Both the position numbers and the translations under genes were made by a program. Of a stretch of DNA of 64,000 bases, positions 39,457 to 47,125 are shown in pieces. Position 1 is the first letter of the stretch. The number at the start of each line of letters is the position of its first letter. The stretch is taken from assembly GCA_019218415.1 (NCBI GenBank), contig JAHUUL010000001.1:124001-188000 (forward strand). The letters are read 5' to 3'. Below the pieces are notes generated by a model, which had not been told where the DNA came from, searched no databases, and worked only from the letters and a program-made list of their open reading frames with translations. The DNA is from Dermabacteraceae bacterium TAE3-ERU27. GTDB taxonomy: Bacteria; Actinomycetota; Actinomycetes; Actinomycetales; Dermabacteraceae.

Positions 39457-40641
39457 GTTTCACATGAAACACGGACTCCGAGGCCGAAGTGGTTGAGAGG
39501 CGGTTGGCGTTAATTCATACGCTTTTCGCCTCGCCGTTTTGGTTATGCGCGTAAAAATTTTCATGTGAATCGGCTTTTTAAGCTATTTCCCTGAGCTGTC
39601 TCTTGCTTGCAGACGCGGAGAAGCCCTACTGGTTATACATGGATTGTGCACAACTGTGGAATCAAGTTTCACGTGAAACTCATGAGATGCAAGCTATGAC
39701 TGCGACATGTCGTGTAATTTTCAGAGTCTCGGAACAACAGCGTGCAACTGATGCACACGGAAGATGTTTCACGTGGAACTGTGCGGCATACACGTCCGAA
39801 TACTGGGGCAGCCTGAGACTTTGCTTTTTTGCGCAACAGGTTTCACGTGAAACATGTTCTCTTCTAATCAAATTGGCAGAGTTCTACACCAGACGTTCCA
39901 CGTGAAACCTGCGCTCGTAAAGTATTTTTAGTGAGCGTTTCACGTGAAACAGAATCACTACGCGATGAGTGCCGGTATCTGCATCGACCGCCGGAAAAGT
40001 TTTCTAGCAAGTTTCACGTGAAGCGTGATTGTGGCGTTTCATATCTTCGCGTCCAAGCGCAAACAACGGTTCCACGTGAAACAACGGGTAACGCAAAGGA
40101 CGCAGATAAATTAAATGCACTACGGGCTAAAAGTTTCACGTGAAACCGTAACACCTATGAGCGTCCCTTTTGTAAGTAAATGTTTCACGTGAAACGTGAT
40201 TATTGCTTCCATTTGAAACGCCGCAAAGTTTCGACCGACACCCACTCCGATATACAGCTCTTGGTTTCACGTGAAACCATGAAACGGACATCACTAGGCA
40301 GCTACAGTGCATACCTGGTTTCACGTGGAACCAGGTTACGCATACTAAATAAAGGTGTCCCTGTTTGGTGGGTTTCACGTGAAACTTATCCGGCACAATC
40401 CCTAGAGAACTAGAGCATCGTGTTCCACGTGAAACCGGTATGAATGTTGATTTGGGCTTGCTGGTATGCGATCAAACTTATTACTTATCGTCCCAACCGA
40501 ATTGATCCCTCTGTATGGAGCTCTCTTGCCTACCCAATAGGGAACTCCTGGTGAATAGTCATGTGACTAACCAACCCTAGTTTCTTGTGAACACGCTGCT
40601 ATCACCCAGTGTGGATAATCGGTGAATGTTTCACGTGAATC
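39457..40641. repeat. parS array: 15 ParB-binding sites in 1.2 kb
   Basis: The 14-mer GTTTCACGTGAAAC recurs 15 times, always as a palindrome. Exact copies start at 39666, 39840, 39937, 40133, 40182, 40264 and 40372. Single-mismatch copies start at 39457, 39766, 39895, 40011, 40069, 40318, 40422 and 40628. From 39666 to 40435 the 13 sites are 42-100 bp apart, mean about 63. There is no gene here: the interval 39223-41239 is non-coding. Chromosomal parS (TGTTTCACGTGAAACA) is a long-established ParB target, so this is the centromere of the parAB system encoded alongside. Confidence 0.95.
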
Positions 40642-40795
40642 TGCGCCAGAGTGACAATATTTTCGTTCGATTAACGCCATTCCGGGCTACTTATCCACAA
40701 AAAGAAAAAATATTTCCACCGCGCTGCGCGTGCCTAAGCACTTCAGCACGATTTATCCACATTTTTCTCCCAAGTAATCCATATTTTGTGGATAA
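40610..40795. promoter_or_regulatory. Cluster of four perfect DnaA boxes
   Basis: TGTGGATAA at 40610, TTATCCACA at 40691 and 40753, TGTGGATAA at 40787, with AT-rich AAAAAGAAAAAATATTT between. Perfect matches to TTATCCACA. Could be a second initiation region, a DnaA titration site, or part of an origin that extends beyond dnaA. Confidence 0.7.
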
Positions 40796-40944
40796 CGGAC
40801 TCGAACTCCCAGATATGAGGTAGGTCACTATTCTTAATGGGTGCCCTAATCATCCGTTATGGCTTTGTGCATGGGAGCCGCCCGTTGGTCCACTCAGATG
40901 GACTTAGGGCAGGCAAGTGCGCGCGGGTGCAGTGTTTGTGCTAG

Positions 40945-41035
40945 CCGTGTTTTGTAGCGTTAATGCACCTAAACGGTAGACGGCAGGGCAAAAAGGGCGG
41001 TTAGCACCCACCCCAAATGTAAGGATTGGGCGGCG
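40945..41035. repeat. Decayed GTGCAC-type repeat, copy E
   Basis: GTTTTGTAGCGTTAATGCACCTAAACGGTAG and GGTTAGCACCC..AAATGTAAGG match the right half of copies C and F, with several substitutions and losses. The nearby GCGGGTGCAGTG may be the remains of the left half. It is the only copy in the parB-trxB gap. Confidence 0.5.
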
Positions 41036-41147
41036 CAAAGTCTGGTACGCGGTAGTGCTTACGCCACTACTGAAGAGATCCGGTATCCCCCGGAATGCGG
41101 CACCCGGGCAGAGCGAAGACAACTTAAAAAGGGCACAAACACCAAAA

Positions 41148-41188
41148 CCGGGGCCTGGAGAACGGCAAACCGTTCACCCAGACCCCGG
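41148..41188 (-). terminator. Probable terminator of trxB
   Basis: Stem CCGGGGCCTGG / CCCAGACCCCGG with one mismatch and a stem-loop in the loop (GAACGG / CCGTTC). On the minus strand it is followed by TTTTGGTGTTTG and a run of T. It lies 52 bp past trxB. Confidence 0.65.
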
Positions 41189-41239
41189 ATCGGCAGCCCA
41201 TCCCTGCGCAAGCCTTTCGCAGAGGTGGGTTGAAAAGTT

Positions 41240-42172
41240 TTATTCGCCCAGCGCAGCCAGGTAACGCTCCGCATCCAGGGCGGCGGCGCAGCCGGAACCG
41301 GCAGCCGTAATTGCCTGACGGTAGGTGTGGTCAACCACGTCGCCGCAGGCGAAAACGCCCGGCAGCGAGGTGCGGGTGGAACGTCCCTCGACCACGATGT
41401 AGCCCTCGTCGTCCAGATCGATTTGCCCCTGCATCAACTCGGTACGCGGCAGGTGGCCGATCGCCTCGAACAGTGCGGCAACCTCAAGCCGACGCTCGGA
41501 ACCGTCAACGGTGTCGCGCAGGGTGATTGCCTCCAGCGCGTTTTCACCGTGCAGGGCAACCACTTCGCTATTCCAGGCGAAGCTCAGCTTCGGATCGTCC
41601 TCAGCACGCTTCGCCATGATCTTCGAGGCGCGCAGCGTATCGCGGCGGTGAATCAGGGTAACGGACTTTGCGAAACGGGTCAGGAAGGTGGCCTCCTCTA
41701 CGGCGCTATCGCCGCCGCCCACCACAGCGATGTCGCGATCCTTGAAGAAGAAACCGTCACAGGTGGCGCACCAGCTAACGCCGCGCCCCGACAGACGCTT
41801 TTCCCCGTCGATGCCCAGCTCGCGGTACGCGGAACCGGTCGCCAAAATGATGGCCTTGCCCTCGTAAACAGTGCCGTCTTCGCAGGTCACGCGCTTTGCA
41901 GCAAGGTCCAGCTCGGTGGCGTCCTCATACAGCAGCTCCGCCCCGAAACGTTCGGCCTGCTCCTGCATGTTCGTCATCAGTTCCGGGCCCATGATGCCCT
42001 CGGGGAAGCCGGGGAAATTCTCTACCTCGGTGGTGTTCATAAGGGCGCCGCCGGCAGCCAGCGAACCCGCGATTACCAGGGGGCTGAGGCCCGCGCGGGC
42101 CGCGTACACGGCGGCGGTGTACCCGGCGGGGCCGGAACCGACGATGATTACTTCACGCTGAATAGCGCTCAT
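41240..42172 (-). CDS. trxB: Thioredoxin-disulfide reductase
   Basis: 310 aa. FAD-binding [17 protein letters not shown] (about 12-28), redox CATC (about 134-137), NADPH-binding [10 protein letters not shown] and C-terminal GVFACGDV. Cytoplasmic. Unlike in many actinobacteria, no trxA follows it: the next features downstream are a terminator and the parS region. Confidence 0.97.
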   Translation of the reverse strand: MSAIQREVIIVGSGPAGYTAAVYAARAGLSPLVIAGSLAAGGALMNTTEVENFPGFPEGIMGPELMTNMQEQAERFGAELLYEDATELDLAAKRVTCEDGTVYEGKAIILATGSAYRELGIDGEKRLSGRGVSWCATCDGFFFKDRDIAVVGGGDSAVEEATFLTRFAKSVTLIHRRDTLRASKIMAKRAEDDPKLSFAWNSEVVALHGENALEAITLRDTVDGSERRLEVAALFEAIGHLPRTELMQGQIDLDDEGYIVVEGRSTRTSLPGVFACGDVVDHTYRQAITAAGSGCAAALDAERYLAALGE

Positions 42173-42237
42173 GGTGCTCCTTAAAGAACCTCAAAGATTA
42201 GTACTGCCCCAGGTTACCTGGCCTATTACCCGGCCCG

Positions 42238-42780
42238 TCACCTAGCGGCGGTATCGCTATGCTTTACGGCCCCCACCATTACGGTGCCGGACCAATAAAC
42301 CTGTGGCGGAGTGTCACCCTTTGCCGTGCAATTTGGGCTTACCACTACCGCGTTCACGGAACCTCCGGTGCTGCGGATGTCGGCCAGGGTACGGGTGGAG
42401 TGGAGGATTAACCAGCCGGGAGTGCTTTGCTGCCCCCACTGCACCTGTTCGAGCGCAAGCGCAGTTTCGGAAACGTCTATCGCCCCCAGACAGTCGGAAA
42501 CCTTAAAGGGTGCGCTAGCTCCGGCGCGGCCGTTGCTGACCACCGACTCGACCTCTTTGCCCACATCCAACGGGGAGACGATAGGCAGCGCGTTAGTGCT
42601 CAGCGGAATGTCGGCCGACACCGTGCTGGAGTTTGCCGAGGAGTCCTGCATGGGCGCGGTGGAAAGCACCAGTGCTCGCGAGAGTAAAACCCCCATCAAC
42701 AGAGCGAACAACACAAAAACCACCATCATTCCCCTGGCGGGGCCGTGTAGGCGGCCTTGTGTGCGGAATGCTCGGCGCAC
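42238..42780 (-). CDS. Uncharacterised single-pass membrane protein, coupled to the MurJ-pseudokinase operon
   Basis: 180 aa. One membrane helix near 20-38 (MMVVFVLFALLMGVLLSRAL), then an extracytoplasmic domain of about 140 residues rich in Ser, Thr and Val with two cysteines (DCLGA and PNCTA). The GTG start shares one base with the upstream TAG stop (TAGTG), so it is translationally coupled to the pseudokinase. No family is recognised. Operon order suggests it is an accessory of the MurJ/pseudokinase pair. Confidence 0.7.
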   Translation of the reverse strand: MRRAFRTQGRLHGPARGMMVVFVLFALLMGVLLSRALVLSTAPMQDSSANSSTVSADIPLSTNALPIVSPLDVGKEVESVVSNGRAGASAPFKVSDCLGAIDVSETALALEQVQWGQQSTPGWLILHSTRTLADIRSTGGSVNAVVVSPNCTAKGDTPPQVYWSGTVMVGAVKHSDTAAR

Positions 42781-45215
42781 TATTCGACGCCAATCGAACC
42801 GATCTTGATGCGGAAGCCCTTGGGATCCGGCGGCAACTTATCGATCCAAACCGCGAAGCGGTCCAGGTCGGTATTGGGCGGAAGCTCCAGACGGGTTTCT
42901 CCGTCACCGTTGAATTCGCCCTGCGCCAGGACATCACCGGGGGCACCATCCGCGTTTACGCGGCGAATCTCCAGGTGACCGCCCCGGTTAGCGCCACGCA
43001 GCAAGACTGCCTTCACGGGGGCCTTCTGGGAAAGGTTCACCACGAAACCCTGGCCCTTGCTCAGCCCGCCGAAGTCCTCACGCTTGTAGTACTTGGTCGG
43101 CCACAGTTTATTCGGGTCACCATCCAGCATGCGATCCAACAGGTCGGCATGGTCCAGATCGCCGCCGATGGCGCTAAGACCGCTAATTTCGGGCTTCACG
43201 GCGGGGGCCTGCTCCGGCTTCTTCTCCGGCTCGGCCTTCTTCTCGGCAGGCTTCTTTTCGTCGCTCTGCTTCGCTTGCTTCGGGGCCGACTGGGTGGTGT
43301 TCGGGTTATCCGGCACCGCCGCGCGATTACGGCCGACAGAGGTCAGCGTCGTAATCGCAAGGATCAATGCCAGCACGAGCAGGAGTGCCGCACCGAGCAC
43401 GATCCAGCGGCTCAGGAGGGGGCGGGCCGTATCGTTGCGCTGCTGGGGAGCGTCGGCCGCGAAAGCGACGTTAACTACGTCCTTAAACAGTTCGGAGCTG
43501 TTCGGGGCTGCATCCACGGCGCTTCTACCCGGCACCCGGATGGTACCTGCGGTGGCTAGCTGCTCACCGTTTGCCACCTTCACCTTGGGAAGTTTCGCGG
43601 TCGGCAGCACCTGCGGGTTATCGCTCGGCGTAACCCGTGCCTGCTGGCCCTCGCCGACGGGGATCGGTGCCGCCAGGATACGAGGCTCGCTGGGGCGCGG
43701 GCTGCCTGGGTCAATCACCGGGTCGGCAGGAGAATCTGAAACGTCCGCAAACAGCTTGGGCTTAACCGGAAGCGGAGCCGGGAAGCTGGAAGCTTCTCGC
43801 GGAGCCAACAGGGTATCTAGTCCGGCCTCGGCGTCAGCGGACTCGGATTCTGCCTCTTCCGGGGATTTTTCCGTTGCGGGTGCTTCCTCGGGGGCCGGCT
43901 CCTCCGCTGCCGCGTCCTGTTCCACGGGTGCAGCCGGGGGTTCCGGATCTGATTCAGCGCGGGTGGCGAGATCCGCGGCGAAAGCGGGTTCCTCGCTAGC
44001 GGAAGAAACGGGGGCCAGCAGCATTGTTTCGTCCGTTGCCTGGCTCAAGGTTTCTACCGGTGCCTGCGAGGCGGGGCCGGATTCCTCATTGGTCCGCGCT
44101 TCATGGCTAGGCTCAGCGGGGTCCTCTTCGGGGGCCGCGACAGCAGGTTCTTCGACAGCAGGTTCCTCACGCTTCGGTTCCTCCTGCGAAACAGGGGAAA
44201 ACACCGCAGTTTCGTCGGCCGCCGGTCGCTGCGGTTCGGAGGGTTCGCCCTCCGTGAGCGGGAGAGGCTTAATAGCGCTGGTTTCTTCGTTATCGGCAGC
44301 CCGTGCCGCGAGAGTGCTGCCTGCGACAAGCGTGCCTCCCGTCAAGACGGCGGCCCCGGCGGCGTCCGAAACGCTGCCGGTGGCGACCGGGCGGGTACCG
44401 GTGTTTAGTACCTTCGCGGTGAGCTGACCGGGAATATCCTGCGAATCCCAGGCTTCGAGCGTGACGGGGATCGACTGCCACGGTTCCAGGCTCGCGGCCA
44501 GGCCGCGCACGGTGCGCGGGGTGAGCAGAGCGGGGCCGGTGCCGTTCAGAATGGCATCGCAAAGCTGCACCAGTTCGTCGGGCAGGGGACGTTCGGTGGC
44601 TTCGTTTGCCGGTGCCACTACGCCCTCCTCGGGCACGATGACGCCGGTCATCATTTCGTAGAGCAGCCCGGCCAGCGCGATCGTGTCGTTATGGGCAGCG
44701 TCGGAATCTGTGTCCGACAGTTCCAGTGCGGCAGCGAAAACACCGGTACCGCGCACGTGAACCAGGTTGCCGGGCACGTCAACAAAAATATGCTCCGGAG
44801 CAAGCACCTGATGGTGCACGCCGCGCCTGCGGGCGACCTCCAGTGCCTCCGCCACCTGGCCGGTAATCGCCCGCGCGGTTTCGGGGCGCAGCAGCCCCTT
44901 TTCAAGCAGTTCTTCCAGCGAGGGAACGTTTACCCGCTCAATCGGGATGCAGGCGACCGGACCGGAATCGGTTACCAGCAGGGAAGCGTCGAGGATATGG
45001 CAGAGGCGGTCATCCTCAACCAGCATGGTGCGGCGGGCCGCATCCACCACCTCAGCGGCACTATTTCCCGGCACCACCAGTAGGTCTACGTCCTGGCGGT
45101 CCTCGCGGGAGCGGGCGTGCCACAGGAGTGGGCTGCCCTGTTCGTCGCTAAGCGGGATATGCGAAAACAGCTCCCACTGCTTCCCGACGGCGTCCACGTA
45201 TGCTTGCTCGTTCAC
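42780..45215 (-). CDS. MviN/MurJ-associated membrane pseudokinase with extracellular jelly-roll domain
   Basis: 811 aa. The N-terminal kinase-like fold (about 1-240) lacks the glycine loop, and the HRD and DFG motifs are replaced (VHHQVLAPEHIFV, RGTGVFAA), so it is not expected to phosphorylate. A long low-complexity Pro/Glu/Ala/Ser linker (about 300-580) leads to a membrane helix (about 615-640: IVLGAALLLVLALILAITTL). The C-terminal galactose-binding-like beta domain (about 690-811) has DGDPNKLWPTKYYKREDFGGL. In mycobacteria the same parts are fused to MurJ; here they form a separate gene 62 bp after murJ. It may be read by an FHA-domain regulator of lipid II export. Confidence 0.8.
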   Translation of the reverse strand: MNEQAYVDAVGKQWELFSHIPLSDEQGSPLLWHARSREDRQDVDLLVVPGNSAAEVVDAARRTMLVEDDRLCHILDASLLVTDSGPVACIPIERVNVPSLEELLEKGLLRPETARAITGQVAEALEVARRRGVHHQVLAPEHIFVDVPGNLVHVRGTGVFAAALELSDTDSDAAHNDTIALAGLLYEMMTGVIVPEEGVVAPANEATERPLPDELVQLCDAILNGTGPALLTPRTVRGLAASLEPWQSIPVTLEAWDSQDIPGQLTAKVLNTGTRPVATGSVSDAAGAAVLTGGTLVAGSTLAARAADNEETSAIKPLPLTEGEPSEPQRPAADETAVFSPVSQEEPKREEPAVEEPAVAAPEEDPAEPSHEARTNEESGPASQAPVETLSQATDETMLLAPVSSASEEPAFAADLATRAESDPEPPAAPVEQDAAAEEPAPEEAPATEKSPEEAESESADAEAGLDTLLAPREASSFPAPLPVKPKLFADVSDSPADPVIDPGSPRPSEPRILAAPIPVGEGQQARVTPSDNPQVLPTAKLPKVKVANGEQLATAGTIRVPGRSAVDAAPNSSELFKDVVNVAFAADAPQQRNDTARPLLSRWIVLGAALLLVLALILAITTLTSVGRNRAAVPDNPNTTQSAPKQAKQSDEKKPAEKKAEPEKKPEQAPAVKPEISGLSAIGGDLDHADLLDRMLDGDPNKLWPTKYYKREDFGGLSKGQGFVVNLSQKAPVKAVLLRGANRGGHLEIRRVNADGAPGDVLAQGEFNGDGETRLELPPNTDLDRFAVWIDKLPPDPKGFRIKIGSIGVE

Positions 45216-45277
45216 GATAGGTACGGTCCTTTGCGGTTAGCTAGATAACCCCATGCTACGGGGCGGGCGGGAGTTCG

Positions 45278-47125
45278 TTAGGCGCGGCGCAGCACTTTTC
45301 GCTTCAGCGTGGTCATCACCGCATCCAGTTCCTGCACCTTCAACAGCAGGGTGATGCCGACGAATACGGCTGTGATTACCGCACCGACTACGCTGCCGAG
45401 CAGCACCGCGGTGAGTCGGTTAACCCAGACGTATTCCCACACCAGCCATAGCGCACCGAGGCCTACCAGCGCGCTGGCCAGCGAAGCCACGATTAGTTTT
45501 AGGTAAACGAAGACGGAGGGCAGGATGTCCATGCGCAGCCCGCGTTCACGCAGCTGACGCGAAAGCACCCAGGAGCCAAGGATCCAAGCGAAGCAGGTGC
45601 CGAGGGAGGAAACCAACGCCGCCATCGCGGTTGCCCAACGCGGGTCCACGAAATGCAGAATCGGCCACACCGCAATTAGAGAGGTGATCGTGATCGGTAT
45701 CTGCATCAGGAACGGGGTGCGGGCGTCCTCGTAGGCGTAGAACATACGCTTCATCAGATAGGTTGCGGCGAACGGCACCAGGCCGATCATGTAGGCCGCC
45801 AATACCCACCCGAGCGCGATCGACCCCTGCTGTCCGCTGCGGCCGACGATCACCCACATGACGGGCGCGGCCAACACGCTAAACAGCACTGTGCAGAGCA
45901 TCATCGGGATGGCCAGCATGCGCGACATCTGCGTGTACTGGTTGTGTGCCTGCGCGTGGTCCTTAGCTGCGGCGGAGCGAGAGATGGCAGGGAAGATTGC
46001 CGTCACCAGAGAGACGGTGATGATCGACTGCGGCAGCATAAACGCCAGGTAGGAGTTGTCTATCGCACTGATGGCCGGGTAGTTGACGTATGCCGCATCT
46101 CCCGCGCGCTGTAGGCGCTCAGACGCCTGTGATGCGGTAGTGGTGGACCAGCGGGTAGCGAATACGGCTACCTGGCCCAGGGTAAGCATGGCGATCGACC
46201 AACCGCCGATCTTGCCGAGCTTCGTCAGGCCCATGCCGCGGAAACCCCACTTGGGGCGGAGTTTCAGGCCCAGGCCGCGAATGGCGATCCAGACCAGCAC
46301 CCCCTGCGCGGTGCTGCCGCCCAGGTTGATGATGGCGAGCGTGACCACCATCGACATAGTCCAGCCGTGCTGACCGGTCTGGGTGCCGTACATGAACAGG
46401 AACGCGACCGCGCCGATAATGGCCACCACGTTGTTTAGGGCGGGTGCCCAGGCATAGGCCGCGAAAGCGTTGTGCGCGTTCAGAATATGGCCACACAGAA
46501 CATAGAACGCGGAGAACACGATCTGCGGCATCAGCCAGTAGCCGAGGGTCAGTGCCAGCACATACTTTTCCGCCGGAAGTACACCGTTTGCGATCGGTAG
46601 CAGCAGCGGTACCGCCAGCGTGCAGAGCACGGTCAGGCCGCCCGCCAGCAGCATGACCAGGGTCATGAGTCGGGAAATATAGTCGGCCCCGCCATCGCTG
46701 TTCTTCATTGCCCGTACCACCGCGGGCACCAGGATCGCGTTCAGGGTGCCGCCACCCACCAGGATCCACACCGAGTTAGGCAGTACGTTGGCGGCGCTGA
46801 AAGCGTCTGCAGCAATGGTCTGGCTGCCGCCAAAAACCATCCCCATCAGGAAGTTCTTTACGAATCCCAGGACGCGGCTAACGATGGTTCCGGCGGCCAT
46901 GATGGCGCTGGCGCGCAGCAGGAAAGAGCTCGATGCCGGATCGTCCTTGGAGGCCCCACGGGGGCGGCTGATGCGAGGTTCTTCCGGGGAGGGAGCGCCC
47001 TGATCCATCTCTCCCTGGGCTTCCAAAACGGCGCTGAAGGGCTTCAGTTCCGGATTGAACATCGGTTCGTGTTTGCCGATGTAGCGGCGGGGCCGCTTAC
47101 GGGGTGTCCTGCCCCTGGGCGTCAT
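45278..47125 (-). CDS. murJ: Lipid II flippase MurJ (MviN)
   Basis: 615 aa. Basic disordered N-terminus to about 65, then 14 or so membrane helices of the MATE/MurJ type, with SRVLGFVKNFLMG near the first and FAATYLMKRMFYAYEDARTPF in the C-terminal half. It flips lipid II across the inner membrane for cell-wall synthesis. The ATG overlaps the DUF6049 stop by 4 nt. No pseudokinase tail, since that is encoded separately downstream. Confidence 0.93.
   Translation of the reverse strand: MTPRGRTPRKRPRRYIGKHEPMFNPELKPFSAVLEAQGEMDQGAPSPEEPRISRPRGASKDDPASSSFLLRASAIMAAGTIVSRVLGFVKNFLMGMVFGGSQTIAADAFSAANVLPNSVWILVGGGTLNAILVPAVVRAMKNSDGGADYISRLMTLVMLLAGGLTVLCTLAVPLLLPIANGVLPAEKYVLALTLGYWLMPQIVFSAFYVLCGHILNAHNAFAAYAWAPALNNVVAIIGAVAFLFMYGTQTGQHGWTMSMVVTLAIINLGGSTAQGVLVWIAIRGLGLKLRPKWGFRGMGLTKLGKIGGWSIAMLTLGQVAVFATRWSTTTASQASERLQRAGDAAYVNYPAISAIDNSYLAFMLPQSIITVSLVTAIFPAISRSAAAKDHAQAHNQYTQMSRMLAIPMMLCTVLFSVLAAPVMWVIVGRSGQQGSIALGWVLAAYMIGLVPFAATYLMKRMFYAYEDARTPFLMQIPITITSLIAVWPILHFVDPRWATAMAALVSSLGTCFAWILGSWVLSRQLRERGLRMDILPSVFVYLKLIVASLASALVGLGALWLVWEYVWVNRLTAVLLGSVVGAVITAVFVGITLLLKVQELDAVMTTLKRKVLRRA

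Noticed and set aside
39603-40413. Short open frames in the parS region containing repeated VSRET or FHVK peptides
   Set aside because: The repeated peptides are just translations of GTTTCACGTGAAAC; codons between are random and no ribosome site is seen.
39457-40641. Possible CRISPR array (short repeats at about 60-bp spacing)
   Set aside because: Repeats are 14-bp palindromes identical to parS, spacing is irregular (42-206 bp), and no cas genes are present.
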